NCBI RefSeq assembly: GCF_013184495.1
Contig: NZ_JAAOIY010000001.1
Coordinates: 1,116,001 to 1,180,000 of the forward strand
Direction: 5' to 3'
Length of the DNA: 64,000 bases
Source of the DNA: Sporosarcina jiandibaonis
GTDB lineage: Bacteria > Bacillota > Bacilli > Bacillales_A > Planococcaceae
In this document: positions 45,031 through 54,819 of the stretch, one piece after another
Position numbering within the stretch: the first letter of the stretch is position 1
Layout of the letters: every line of letters starts with the position of its first letter
Translations under genes and position numbers: made by a program
The notes under the pieces: generated by a model
The model's input: only the letters and a program-made list of their open reading frames with translations
Told to the model about the DNA's origin: nothing
Database searches by the model: none

Positions 45031-46236
45031 TTAATCTATATTTTCCACGACAACAGAGATCCCTTGCCCAACTCCGATGCACATGGAAGCTAATCCTAGT
45101 TTCGAATTCCTCTTTTTCATTTCATAAATAAGTGTTGTCAAGATACGCGTCCCGCTTGCCCCTAGTGGATGGCCCAACGCGATAGCCCCGCCGTTGACAT
45201 TCACCTTGTCAATATCCAACCCGAGTTGTTTCACGCACTCGATTGATTGAGAGGCAAATGCTTCGTTGATTTCCACCAAATCAAAGTCCTCAGAAGTTAG
45301 ACCATATCGCTCCATTACTTTCTTCGTGGAATAGATTGGACCTAATCCCATTAGCGATGGTTCTGTACCCGCTGTTGCAGAACCTACAAATTTAACGAGC
45401 GGCTTCAGTTTTAATTTTTCCGCTAGTTCAGCGCTCATTAGAATGACACCCGAAGCCCCGTCGTTTATTCCGGAAGCATTTCCAGCTGTTATTGTTCCAT
45501 CCTCAAATAATGGACGTATATTCCCTAATTTCTCCAAAGTCGTCGTCGGTCTCGGATGTTCGTCTTGATTGATAATAATTTCATTTCCTTTTCGATCTTT
45601 CACAGTAACTGGAATGATTTCATCCTCGAATCGATTTGTATCATTCGCTATCTTCGTTAACTGCTGGCTTCTGTATGCGAAAGCATCTTGTTCTTCTCTA
45701 GAAATACTGAATTTTTTAGCAACGTTTTCTGCTGTTTGCGGCATGGATTCTGTTCCGTACATTTCATTCAATTTGGGATTAATAAATCTCCACCCCATAG
45801 TCGTATCATGTAAACCCATATCTCCACGCGGAAAATCATGTTCAGGTTTCCCCATCACAAATGGAGCTCGCGTCATGCTTTCAGTACCGCCTGCAATGAT
45901 TACATCGCATTCACCTGAAAGAATTGATCGCGCCCCCATGCTGATTGCATCTAAACTTGAGCCGCATAAACGATTCACTGTTGTCCCGCTCACTTCTAGC
46001 GGTAAACCTGCCAAAAGCAATGACATTCTGCCAACATTTCGATTGTCTTCACCCGCACCGTTCGCATTCCCTAAAATAACATCATCAATTAACAGCGGAT
46101 CAAGTGCAGGATTTCGATCGAGCAATGCTTTAATGACAACCGCCCCTAAATCATCCGGGCGGACATTTTTAAATTGCCCCTTATACCTTCCAATCGGCGT
46201 GCGTACAGCATCTACTATGACTACTTCTCTTGCCAT
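45031..46236 (-). CDS. Acetyl-CoA acyltransferase (thiolase)
   Basis: A 401-residue thiolase. The acyl-accepting Cys91 is in [13 protein letters not shown]; the catalytic His is in [14 protein letters not shown] and the second Cys in CIGVGQG. It should cleave 3-oxoacyl-CoA with CoA. The segment pattern is closest to 3-oxoadipyl-CoA/acetyl-CoA acyltransferases, but substrate length cannot be judged. ATG 46236 follows AAAGGGGG. It stands alone between two terminators, unlike classical fadA, which is paired with fadB. Confidence 0.9.
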   Translation of the reverse strand: MAREVVIVDAVRTPIGRYKGQFKNVRPDDLGAVVIKALLDRNPALDPLLIDDVILGNANGAGEDNRNVGRMSLLLAGLPLEVSGTTVNRLCGSSLDAISMGARSILSGECDVIIAGGTESMTRAPFVMGKPEHDFPRGDMGLHDTTMGWRFINPKLNEMYGTESMPQTAENVAKKFSISREEQDAFAYRSQQLTKIANDTNRFEDEIIPVTVKDRKGNEIIINQDEHPRPTTTLEKLGNIRPLFEDGTITAGNASGINDGASGVILMSAELAEKLKLKPLVKFVGSATAGTEPSLMGLGPIYSTKKVMERYGLTSEDFDLVEINEAFASQSIECVKQLGLDIDKVNVNGGAIALGHPLGASGTRILTTLIYEMKKRNSKLGLASMCIGVGQGISVVVENID

Positions 46237-46348
46237 GTTAATCCCCCTTTAATAGATTGAAGAATTTTACGTCCCGCTTCTCTTGGCAACCGCTAATCAA
46301 ATTAGTGAAGACATTTCGAAGTCCTATAAATCTCGCAGTTATGATTAA

Positions 46349-46384
46349 AAAACAGGTGAAGAAGCATTTTTTCTTCACCTGTAT
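46349..46384 (-). terminator. Rho-independent terminator of the large sugar operon
   Basis: On the minus strand ACAGGTGAAGAA pairs with TTCTTCACCTGT and is followed by TTTTTAATC, just past the GNAT gene. Confidence 0.92.
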
Positions 46385-46390
46385 AATCGT

Positions 46391-47341
46391 TCACTTTAGA
46401 TTTTTCAAATAGACTCCATACTTTTTCCACGGGGTAAAATCAAGTCTCCCGTAAAAATCCAGAAAGGTGGTCCAGTCAATTATAATGGTTTCAATTTTTC
46501 TCACTTGCAAATAAGCCATTGCCGCTTGCACGATAGCAAGTCCGTAACCTTGCTTCTGTTCCTCTGAATCGATTCCCAGCGGTCCAATACCGCCGACTGA
46601 CCCTTCAAACAAAGGGCTCCAATAGACGTTTTGCGCGATGAACGGTGAATCCGCATCATTGATTCTGCAAAATCCGATGATGCGCCCCTTCTTTTTCAAT
46701 ACAAGAAATTCCCGGCCGTCCCCATTCTTTTCAAAATACTTGATTGCTTCATAAACCCATCTACCTGGAAAGCATCTTTCCAGAAATGAAATAAGTTCAT
46801 CCTTCTCATCCCTTTTAAGCAATGAAAATTCAACCGTGTTATCTTCAGGGAGCGGGTAGCTTTTCTCTAAATGGTTAATCATGTCATAAGTATCTACCCT
46901 TTTAATAAAACCTTTTTTCTCCGCCCATTTTTGAGTTTCCTTATATTGATCCGGAATTCCAGGAAAATAGTGAAAAGGATCCCCTGCCAATTGCAACTCC
47001 TTAATGCCTCGCTTCTTTAAATCAGCTTCAGCTCGATGAAGCAACGCCGTGCCTATTCCTTTTTTACGATGCTCACTATCAACAAGCAACACTTGAATCC
47101 AGCCTCTTTTTGGATCCATGCCTACATCAATTTCCTCTTGCCACCGTTTCGCAACGACAAATCCGATAACTTCATCTGAATCATCTACCGCAATGTGAGA
47201 ACTCTCATAGGAAATATTCACATCATCAAAACTGTTTTGCTTGAACAACTCTTCCCGCATCGGAAAGTCCTTTGATAATTCTTTAGCCCATAACGCAAGT
47301 AGTTCTTCCATCCGTTCAGCATGCCATGGAATTAACTTCAA
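46391..47341 (-). CDS. Tandem GNAT acetyltransferase
   Basis: A 316-residue protein with two GNAT domains. The first (1-155) has the acetyl-CoA motif VDSEHRKKGIGTAL; the second (165-316) has IDSEEQKQGYGLAIV and FYGRLDFTPW. It should acetylate an amine, perhaps an amino sugar or peptide, in the cytoplasm. It starts 17 bases after the stop of the FAD oxidoreductase gene and is the last gene before a strong terminator, so it belongs to the large sugar operon. The substrate is unknown; it may detoxify a pathway intermediate. Confidence 0.83.
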   Translation of the reverse strand: MKLIPWHAERMEELLALWAKELSKDFPMREELFKQNSFDDVNISYESSHIAVDDSDEVIGFVVAKRWQEEIDVGMDPKRGWIQVLLVDSEHRKKGIGTALLHRAEADLKKRGIKELQLAGDPFHYFPGIPDQYKETQKWAEKKGFIKRVDTYDMINHLEKSYPLPEDNTVEFSLLKRDEKDELISFLERCFPGRWVYEAIKYFEKNGDGREFLVLKKKGRIIGFCRINDADSPFIAQNVYWSPLFEGSVGGIGPLGIDSEEQKQGYGLAIVQAAMAYLQVRKIETIIIDWTTFLDFYGRLDFTPWKKYGVYLKNLK

Positions 47342-47358
47342 ATCTGTCCCCCCGCATT

Positions 47359-48954
47359 CTATTCTTTTCCGAATGTTTCTTTCATACGTGTCAACGGGTC
47401 ATCCACCATGTCCTCGCCCCATTGGACAACTTGTCCCCCATTTAGAAGTTCCTGTTTTAATTCATCAAAATCCACATCTTGAACAGTTCGGTTATGTTTG
47501 ATCGCCAATGAAGCCGCCGTACCTGCAGCCTGTCCTAAAATCATGAAAACCGGTTCCATTCGAATTGAACCATAAGCGATATGGGAACTCGATAAACAAA
47601 CTGGAACTAGCAGGTTTGTACATTCATCCGCTTTAGGGCGGATAGAACGATATGAAATTTCATAAGGAGGAATCGGTACTTGAACATCGCCTTCATTCAC
47701 GCATCTGCCGTCAATTACAACACGTCGACAATTATGTGAATCCATATGGAATGATGCCAATCCGATCGGATCCTCTACAAACGTCTGTTGTAGGCAGTTG
47801 TGATCTGTCATGACGTAATCCGAAATCATTCTTCTCCCTTCACGGATGTAAAGCTGATGCGGCCAATGTCCCGTGTCTTTAAATTCGTCTCTCGGCAATC
47901 CCCAAGATGCCACCTCTTTACGGATTTCCTCTGGAATACGCGCATCATTCGCCAAGAAATACAACATTCCTAATGCATAATTCACATGGTCCTGGAAAAT
48001 TTCCTCGCGTCTTTCGTAACTGCCTTCGGGCCATTCATAGTTCATGCCAATATTATCTGTTGAAACCGCACCGTAATTATTCAAATCGGATTTTCCGTTC
48101 GGCAGCATCGTGTGAAGATTCATTGCATCCCACACACCTGATTTTATGTAACGAAGCAGTAACTCGAAACGCCTCGGATCATATTTAGGCGGTTTTGGAA
48201 ACGGGACTAGATTGTTCTTTACTTTGGTCATGCAAATCCTGAAATTATACGCTTGTATACGATGATCCCCTTGTCCTTGATAACCTAATTCTTCTGGACT
48301 ATCTCCCATTATGCCTGGCAATAAGCCGCTTTCAGGTTCGCCTTCAATTACATAAGGATCAATCCATTTCTCAAATTTATGATGTAGCGCGCCTAATTGA
48401 ATGCCGTTATAAATTTCTTTGTAGGTTGCGTTGGACTCCCTTCCGACAAAAAAAGAAACCCCCGCTTTCGCCAACAAATCTCCTTCATAACTGCAATCCA
48501 TGAATACTTTTCCTTTAAAACGATTCCCGTTCTCCATGGAAATTCCAGTAATTTTCAAATCATCTTTAATGACTTCACACAAATACTGATTCAAATAAAC
48601 GGGTATCTCGTATTCTTTGATCCACTGGGCAAACACAAACTGTGCAGCTTTCGGTTCAAAAGTCCATTGTTTCTCTTTACCATAATAGTTTGCAATTCGT
48701 TGATAGAACTCCTTTGAAAGTCCCCCAACTGCGGCTTCCGCGCCTAAATCGGTTGCACCCAGCCCACTCGCAGTCATGCCGCCAATATGATTGCTGAACT
48801 CAACTATTGCCACGGTCGACCCCATTTTTGTTGCTTGAATAGCTGCCGTTATGCCTGCTGGTGTTCCACCGTAAATAATAATATCTTTTTCGATTAATTC
48901 CGGTGTCGACAGGTTTTTTGTCGGCTTATAATAATGTAGATTTTCAATGCTCAT
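47359..48954 (-). CDS. FAD-dependent oxidoreductase (FAD_oxidored type), copy 1
   Basis: A 531-residue flavoprotein. The dinucleotide motif is the variant IIIYGGTPAGITAAIQA near residue 27, followed by VEFSNHIGGMTASGLGATDLG. The C-terminal FAD segment is AYGSIRMEPVFMILGQAAGTAAS. These match the FAD_oxidored family (Pfam PF12831), common in sugar-use loci and poorly characterised. ATG 48954 has GGAGG seven bases upstream and lies within the end of the DUF4838-like gene. No signal peptide, so it acts in the cytoplasm. A second member of the same family lies at 53248-54819. Confidence 0.85.
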   Translation of the reverse strand: MSIENLHYYKPTKNLSTPELIEKDIIIYGGTPAGITAAIQATKMGSTVAIVEFSNHIGGMTASGLGATDLGAEAAVGGLSKEFYQRIANYYGKEKQWTFEPKAAQFVFAQWIKEYEIPVYLNQYLCEVIKDDLKITGISMENGNRFKGKVFMDCSYEGDLLAKAGVSFFVGRESNATYKEIYNGIQLGALHHKFEKWIDPYVIEGEPESGLLPGIMGDSPEELGYQGQGDHRIQAYNFRICMTKVKNNLVPFPKPPKYDPRRFELLLRYIKSGVWDAMNLHTMLPNGKSDLNNYGAVSTDNIGMNYEWPEGSYERREEIFQDHVNYALGMLYFLANDARIPEEIRKEVASWGLPRDEFKDTGHWPHQLYIREGRRMISDYVMTDHNCLQQTFVEDPIGLASFHMDSHNCRRVVIDGRCVNEGDVQVPIPPYEISYRSIRPKADECTNLLVPVCLSSSHIAYGSIRMEPVFMILGQAAGTAASLAIKHNRTVQDVDFDELKQELLNGGQVVQWGEDMVDDPLTRMKETFGKE

Positions 48955-50638
48955 CGCTTCGACCTCCATTAGCCCATGCATCAGCGTATAAATTCACTGA
49001 CTTTTTCAGATGGGTTAGATAAATCAACATCATTTCTTTCGAAGATACAGCACTTTTACTTGTTTCAATCGGCCATGAAGATTCAGCCCTATCCAATTCT
49101 AAAGTAGCTAAAAACGTCTCAACTTCTTCCAAATACTCCGTTATCCTTAAATCATTATCGGGCTCAGGAACTTTTTCGGGGTCAACAATCCTTGCAGGAA
49201 ATAAAGGCACATTATATTTGGTATGTCGGGAAACCATATTTTCCAATTTCATGATTATGGAATGAAAAAAATCTTTATCTTCATTGAATATTGTAAAGTA
49301 CTCTTCTACAATGACTTCAAACTGCTCGCCCCAGGCAATTCGGGTATAAAAATAGTTATTTAAATGATGTATCCATTTCCACGGATAATTTGCTAGAAAT
49401 ACAGGCGCATTCTTTTTACGGTGTATCGGAACAATCAAGTTTAAAACGCCTTCAACATTCATTGTTTTATAATCTAGTAAATCTTTTTGAATTCTCGTTA
49501 AAAGCGGCGGAAAAATTTCCGACAGCATAAAGTGATCGCTATAATACTCAAGAACCGTCAATGACCTTCCCTTTTTTCCTGTTTGCTTAATCCAGTCTTC
49601 TAATGCCTGATACGCTCTCTCTTGTATTTGTTCCCCTGAGTCAATCGAGGTTGAGTAATCCCTTCCCCAGTAGGCATACAATGCGTCTACTTGACTCGAT
49701 GCTTCTGTTTCTTGGTCTCTTGCCAACATATTCCATGACAAGCCTGCATTGTAAACTATATACTCAGCCTCTACATGGGGCGCCTTGACACTTAGCGCTT
49801 CCTTTACCTTTTCTGTAAAACGGATATAATTATGTAAAAATCCATCCGCATTTTTCTCATCAATTCCCACATCTTCAGGCCATAAAGAAACTCTATTGAT
49901 GACACTATTTTCTAAACAGATTTCAACGATTTTTTGAATCACTTTTTCTTGAAGAATCGTATTTTCTGCAAAGAATTTAAGTTTCTCTTCTTCCTCTAGA
50001 TCTTCATTAAAATCATCTTGTTGAATTTGCTTTAGTAGATAACTGAGACTATGGCCTCCAAGCGTTACATTCACATCTCGTTTTTGCAATTCTGGCGATA
50101 CATAAGATTTAATTCGATCCCATAAGAAAAATGTAAAAAAATACTCATTTTGACCATTTTTAACTCCCCAATCGATCAATGAGTTAATATAGGCGGGATC
50201 ATCAATTGTTTCTAGGATATTGCCACGCCTCTCAAATAAAGGCTTATGAATATACGACCTATCTTTCTCCGACATCGTATTTTTTACTGGATGAATCGTC
50301 TCTTTCTCCAATTCAATCCAACGATAACCGAAACGCTCCCTACAGTAATAATAAACACCGTACAGTATCGATCTCGTTTCATTCCCGATAATCCACGTAT
50401 CATTGTTAGCATGAACTATCGCAAAACCGTCATCATTAAGTGAAATCTCTACCCCCATGTAACTTTTGTATTCCTCAATGCCAACCAAAATAATTCTCGG
50501 ATATTTCTCTTCTAGCTCCAAAAAAGAAGCACGGTCACTGATAATATTTTCAGCACCGGCTCCCCTCATTAATCTCGCTAGCTCTTCAACTGCAAAAAGT
50601 ACAGTCTCGTGCGTATCCCAATAAATGATTTGATCCAT
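48944..50638 (-). CDS. DUF4838-like glycoside hydrolase candidate
   Basis: A 564-residue protein. The first 110 residues resemble the non-catalytic N-terminal domain of alpha-glucuronidases and GH20-like enzymes (DDGFAIVHANNDTWIIGN, SILYGVYYYCRERFGYRW). The middle contains a barrel-like region typical of DUF4838 (ISLWPEDVG-like: VSLWPEDVGIDEKNADGF), with acidic residues that could be catalytic. There is no signal peptide, so it would act on imported sugars. ATG 50638 has AAGAAGGTG six bases upstream. Its end overlaps the next start by 11 bases. Enzyme activity is inferred from the fold only. Confidence 0.65.
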   Translation of the reverse strand: MDQIIYWDTHETVLFAVEELARLMRGAGAENIISDRASFLELEEKYPRIILVGIEEYKSYMGVEISLNDDGFAIVHANNDTWIIGNETRSILYGVYYYCRERFGYRWIELEKETIHPVKNTMSEKDRSYIHKPLFERRGNILETIDDPAYINSLIDWGVKNGQNEYFFTFFLWDRIKSYVSPELQKRDVNVTLGGHSLSYLLKQIQQDDFNEDLEEEEKLKFFAENTILQEKVIQKIVEICLENSVINRVSLWPEDVGIDEKNADGFLHNYIRFTEKVKEALSVKAPHVEAEYIVYNAGLSWNMLARDQETEASSQVDALYAYWGRDYSTSIDSGEQIQERAYQALEDWIKQTGKKGRSLTVLEYYSDHFMLSEIFPPLLTRIQKDLLDYKTMNVEGVLNLIVPIHRKKNAPVFLANYPWKWIHHLNNYFYTRIAWGEQFEVIVEEYFTIFNEDKDFFHSIIMKLENMVSRHTKYNVPLFPARIVDPEKVPEPDNDLRITEYLEEVETFLATLELDRAESSWPIETSKSAVSSKEMMLIYLTHLKKSVNLYADAWANGGRSDEH

Positions 50639-50738
50639 AAATAACACCTTCTTTATTTAATACCTCGCTATAGGGTTCATCAACGTGTCATCGCCCTTTA
50701 TACATTTATTGTTAATCTTATTGATAGCTCTGTTTTGT

Positions 50739-51713
50739 TTATAACTTAATTGTTTTTGCTTTCTCACTAGATTCATAAGCAACCAACGCAACTTCCAACG
50801 ATTTCAACCCATCATAACCCGTCACTGAAGGTTCTCTACCCTCTTCTATACAATTGACGAAATCGCGAACCAAGCCAGAATCCATGTCACTGCCGTAAAA
50901 TATGTGTTCCAAAGATTTCTTTGCATTAGAAAAAAATCGAATATGCTCGTTGAACGCGTCCACTCTGACAATCTCTTTCGTCCCTATGACTTCAATCATG
51001 ACATCTCCCCATGTTGGATATTGTGCAAAACGGGACCAACTCGCGTCATGCGAGGCAATCACGCCATTTTCAAATTCCAATGTAAGGATGCCCGCATCAT
51101 CAATGTCAATATCATGAAAATATGAATCTACAAAAGCTTTCACTTCGACAACTTCTTCATTTAAATACCACCGCATGATATCCACCATATGAACAGTATG
51201 ATCCAATACAGCTCCGCCGCCCGATTGTTCTTTATCGATAAACCAACCACCTGGATTTTGTCCACGATTCGTTGTTCGGAACGCTACAATTTCGCCCAAC
51301 TCGCCGTTATCAATCATTTGTTTCAGCTCTCTGATTGGTGAACTGAAACGCACTGGATAGGCGATTTGGAAAATCACTTCATGTTCTTTGCAAACATCGA
51401 TCATTTCCTGGGCATCTTTTAGATTCGTAGCGATCGGTTTTTCACATAAAATATGTTTCTTCGCCTTCGCCGCGTTAATGACCATTTCTTTATGACGATT
51501 ATTTTCACTGCAAATAATGACGGCATCGATATCCAACGCCAGAAATTCCGCTTGAACGGAGTAATGGACAGAATTAAATTGTTGGGCTGCATCCTGCCCG
51601 CGTTCCATATCTTCATCAAAAATGGCAACCAGCTCAACATTTGGCATTTTCAGCAGACTATCCGCGTAGCTATAAGCATGCATATGCGCGAAACTCATCA
51701 TTCCAATTTTCAT
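50739..51713 (-). CDS. Gfo/Idh/MocA family oxidoreductase, copy 1
   Basis: A 324-residue NAD(P)-dependent sugar or inositol dehydrogenase. The N-terminal Rossmann fold begins KIGMMSFAHMHAYSYADSL, a His-rich variant of the usual glycine motif; LCEKPIATN carries the conserved Lys-Pro; GGGAVLDHTVHMVDIMRWYL is the catalytic His/Asp region. ATG 51713 overlaps the previous stop (ATGA) with GGAGGTG upstream. It is followed by a 100-base gap before the DUF4838-like gene, with no clear promoter or terminator. Confidence 0.9.
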   Translation of the reverse strand: MKIGMMSFAHMHAYSYADSLLKMPNVELVAIFDEDMERGQDAAQQFNSVHYSVQAEFLALDIDAVIICSENNRHKEMVINAAKAKKHILCEKPIATNLKDAQEMIDVCKEHEVIFQIAYPVRFSSPIRELKQMIDNGELGEIVAFRTTNRGQNPGGWFIDKEQSGGGAVLDHTVHMVDIMRWYLNEEVVEVKAFVDSYFHDIDIDDAGILTLEFENGVIASHDASWSRFAQYPTWGDVMIEVIGTKEIVRVDAFNEHIRFFSNAKKSLEHIFYGSDMDSGLVRDFVNCIEEGREPSVTGYDGLKSLEVALVAYESSEKAKTIKL

Positions 51714-52399
51714 GAATGATCACCTCCGCCTAGTAATTCATTTATTTTATTCAACCGCGTTATTAACTCTAAATTAACTCTATGCGATTTTTCTAAAATC
51801 GAATTGATTGAATATCTTAGTGATGCCCCGTCAGGCTGGATTGATCTCGTTTGATCACTGTCAAATTCAAGAATGGTATTGATACCGCTCCATTCGAGTT
51901 CTATTCTATCATCGGCACCTACTGTAAATTCGACATGAGCCAACGTTCCCTCGCCAAAGTTAAGCGTCAAAATTGTATGCGCTGGAGTCAATGTTTGATC
52001 TGTGATTTTCACTTGGATATCTCGAGGTTCGCCGAATAAAGAAAAAAGAACGAATAAATCTCCGATAACCAATGATTCATAGTCATTTCTAATAATTCTC
52101 CGATACCGAAAAACGCCTTTGGAAGCTTTCCCTTTTTCAATGACTTCTTTAGCTTTTTGATAAAAGGAGTAACTTTCCAAATCAAAATACACGCGCCAGC
52201 CATTTCGTAAGATTGCGCTGTTGAACGGCATATATACTTTTGCATTCTCAGGCAAACCCGACTCCAGTTTCGTTACTGGCAATATATAGATTGCGCCTTC
52301 ATTATTTGTGTCCTTGATTTCTTTCACTGATCCCACTACACTGCAATTCCCTAATGAGCTCACGTCTAGCTTTTTAATATTAGCGTATAAGAGTTTCAT
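51710..52399 (-). CDS. Unrecognised protein resembling a lone Gfo/Idh C-terminal domain
   Basis: A 229-residue protein with no Rossmann motif. Its middle and end (YRRIIRNDYESLVIGDLFVL, GEPRDIQVKITDQT, NFGEGTLAHVEFTVGADDRIELEWSG) follow the strand order and spacing seen in the C-terminal sheet of Gfo/Idh/MocA enzymes, but this is a pattern judgement, not a database match. It has no active-site lysine-proline or histidine signature. Its stop overlaps the start of a full Gfo/Idh/MocA gene, so it may be an accessory or regulatory partner subunit. No signal peptide. Confidence 0.6.
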   Translation of the reverse strand: MKLLYANIKKLDVSSLGNCSVVGSVKEIKDTNNEGAIYILPVTKLESGLPENAKVYMPFNSAILRNGWRVYFDLESYSFYQKAKEVIEKGKASKGVFRYRRIIRNDYESLVIGDLFVLFSLFGEPRDIQVKITDQTLTPAHTILTLNFGEGTLAHVEFTVGADDRIELEWSGINTILEFDSDQTRSIQPDGASLRYSINSILEKSHRVNLELITRLNKINELLGGGDHS

Positions 52400-52414
52400 G
52401 CTGTATCTCCCCCA

Positions 52415-53251
52415 CTATTTCAATAGGTTCCTTAACCGGCTAACCGCTTCTTCATTTGCCAGTTTCGCATCTTCAAAGCCTTCATATTCAATCGACAACC
52501 AACCGTCATAATTATTTTCCCTCAAACCATCAACAATATATGCGAGGTCTACTTCGCCGTCGCCAGGGATTACGCCAATCAGTTCCACCCCTTCTGTTGA
52601 ACGGAAACCTTTGAATGAGTCAGCCACATTTTTTTCACGAAAGTCTTTAAAATGAACATGGACGATTTCGTTCTTTAACTGATCAAAAGCTTCTGTCGGC
52701 TTTTCATGAACAAGCAAAAAGTTTCCCGTATCAAACGTGGACTTCACATAAGGACTGTTCACTTCTTTCAGGATTTCAACTACTTGCTCGCTTCTCCCTG
52801 CGAGCAACCCGTGATTTTCAATAGCCAGATATACATGCGCTTTTTCGGCAGCTTCTGCACATGTTTTCAAACCTTCAATAATCCATGAAGCCCCATCTTC
52901 GAATGTCAGTTCACCTTTAAGGTCGCCGCAGAAAACGCGAACAATATCCGTACCCAAGATTTTCGCCATTTCAATTCCATCTAGAACCTTCTTCACTTCA
53001 GCATCACGTTCTTCACTTGTTTCTTTGACAAAATTATTGCTGATGTCGTACGCGGATACTTTTAGATCGAGAGAATCCAACGTCCTTATCACTTGTCCGG
53101 CTTCTACTTTATTATTGTCAGTCCAATACATATCAAGCAACTCCACGCCATCAACCGGGATGGTACTGGCATAGTCAATAAAATCGATAATGGACCAATT
53201 TTCTTCTTTTATCGTCGATGCAAGGCTGTACATGCTCACGCTAATATTCAT
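52415..53251 (-). CDS. Sugar phosphate isomerase/epimerase (AP endonuclease 2-like TIM barrel)
   Basis: A 278-residue xylose-isomerase-like TIM barrel. Metal-binding residues are suggested by the glutamates in LAIENHG and WLSIEYEG and by HVHFKDF and STFDTGNFLL. Members isomerise or epimerise sugars, or in oxidoreductive glycoside pathways act on 3-keto sugars. ATG 53251 overlaps the stop of the FAD oxidoreductase gene (ATGA). It is cytoplasmic and sits between two flavoprotein/oxidoreductase genes, which suits handling of a keto-sugar intermediate. Confidence 0.88.
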   Translation of the reverse strand: MNISVSMYSLASTIKEENWSIIDFIDYASTIPVDGVELLDMYWTDNNKVEAGQVIRTLDSLDLKVSAYDISNNFVKETSEERDAEVKKVLDGIEMAKILGTDIVRVFCGDLKGELTFEDGASWIIEGLKTCAEAAEKAHVYLAIENHGLLAGRSEQVVEILKEVNSPYVKSTFDTGNFLLVHEKPTEAFDQLKNEIVHVHFKDFREKNVADSFKGFRSTEGVELIGVIPGDGEVDLAYIVDGLRENNYDGWLSIEYEGFEDAKLANEEAVSRLRNLLK

Positions 53252-54819
53252 AGACTCTCCCTTTCGTAAAATTTATCAGGCCACTCCAATTCAAAGCCAT
53301 CTGCCCGCAATTTATCTTGAAACGTTGTCAATAACACTTTGTTTTCCCTAACTTCTCGCGGCGTTGCATTTGTTTTTATGCAGTAGACTGCAAGGGCACC
53401 GCATGCTTCTCCGATATTCCATTCCGTCGGATGAAGCCTGTAACAACCATTGGTAATATGGGTCGTGCCAATATTTTTGCAACCTGCCAATAAATTATCG
53501 ATATCCTTTGGAATTAATGCGCCTAATGGGATGTGAAAAGGTAGTGCTTTGATATCCAGATATGTTCTTCCGGTCATGCTCGGGTGCAAGTCGATGCTAT
53601 AGGAACCGATGCCAACCCTGTCGTCATACAATTTCCCTGTCTTTCCTTTATTAAGATCAGGCGATACATCCTGTTCAACAATTGTATATAACGCTTTTAT
53701 TCTTCTGGACTCTCTTATATAAGGAGCTTTCGCCAACCCGTCTGCAGTTCCGAAAATATCCTTACGCAGTTTCAACCCGGGATATCCTTTACCTCCATCT
53801 GGCCGCGGCGCTTCTGTTTGAAGCCAATAAAGCAACGACAAGCTTAACTGCTTTGCCTTGAACTTATTTTCTTCCTTTTCCATTTCGGTTACATCATAAA
53901 TATTCCCTAAAAAATAATCATTCATCGGCCAATTCATTAAGCTGACATCACCAGCATCAATTGGCAGATTAAAATTCAGGACATCTAAACTGCGCCTGTA
54001 CTCCCACAGCGGAAAACCGGTTTCTTCACGGAAGAGTGTATACTCTCTTTTCTCTTTTGTAATTGGATGGGGTGCAAAAAAACTTAAATAGGCTTCAGGC
54101 CAAATATCCGGATGATAGTCTTTCCAAAATGAATATAATTTTGGTTCTGGAATCGTATGGTCCTCACCAGCCCTGTATTCCATGCCCAGCACATACGTAA
54201 ATGCTTGAATGTCTTTCGGATCCGCTGTCGTTAATGCATGCGGCTCATTCGTTTCCGAGATTCCTTCGGCACCGGTTACATACGGCACTTCGACCAATGG
54301 CAAGACATCACCCGCTTCTGTTGCATCTATGAAATATAGTGCATCAGCCACACCGATAATTCCCGTTAGTTTATTTCGATAGGTTACATCTTTCACCAGG
54401 CCGCCGGTTCTATCGACAGATGTGACGATGGTGTTCAACTCAATTGTCAACTGGCCTGATAAAACATATGGCAAAAGCATTTCATTCAACACATGGACGC
54501 TAACTCTCGGGTCGTGGCAGATGTTGCTGACCAGTCCATTTCCAGGATTAAAAGCTTCAGTCTCATCCTTCACATCCATCACTCTTAAATACGTTTCACG
54601 CACTTTCTGGCGATATGTTCGATACCTTCTAGTGGAGCCAAAATCTTCAATCCATTGATGCTCATCTGGCGGAACCCCTTGCGATGTCGCTTGTCCTCCG
54701 AGCCAGTCCGTTTCTTCGGTTAACAATACGCGAAAGCCGTCGGCACATGCCGATAATGCCGCAGCGCAGCCACCCAAACCGCCACCAATGATCAAAACAT
54801 CCGCATGAGTCGTTACCAT
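53248..54819 (-). CDS. FAD-dependent oxidoreductase (FAD_oxidored type), copy 2
   Basis: A 523-residue flavoprotein with the normal dinucleotide motif DVLIIGGGLGGCAAALSA near residue 7, then EETDWLGGQATSQGVPPDEH. The C-terminal segment GCKNIGTTHITNGCYRLHPTEWNIGEACG is characteristic of this Pfam PF12831 branch (given here in part: TNGCYRLHPTEWNIGEA). It is related in fold, not closely in sequence, to the 47.4 kb copy. ATG 54819 begins immediately after the Gfo/Idh stop, so the two are coupled. The likely role is oxidation of a sugar or polyol. Confidence 0.85.
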   Translation of the reverse strand: MVTTHADVLIIGGGLGGCAAALSACADGFRVLLTEETDWLGGQATSQGVPPDEHQWIEDFGSTRRYRTYRQKVRETYLRVMDVKDETEAFNPGNGLVSNICHDPRVSVHVLNEMLLPYVLSGQLTIELNTIVTSVDRTGGLVKDVTYRNKLTGIIGVADALYFIDATEAGDVLPLVEVPYVTGAEGISETNEPHALTTADPKDIQAFTYVLGMEYRAGEDHTIPEPKLYSFWKDYHPDIWPEAYLSFFAPHPITKEKREYTLFREETGFPLWEYRRSLDVLNFNLPIDAGDVSLMNWPMNDYFLGNIYDVTEMEKEENKFKAKQLSLSLLYWLQTEAPRPDGGKGYPGLKLRKDIFGTADGLAKAPYIRESRRIKALYTIVEQDVSPDLNKGKTGKLYDDRVGIGSYSIDLHPSMTGRTYLDIKALPFHIPLGALIPKDIDNLLAGCKNIGTTHITNGCYRLHPTEWNIGEACGALAVYCIKTNATPREVRENKVLLTTFQDKLRADGFELEWPDKFYERESL

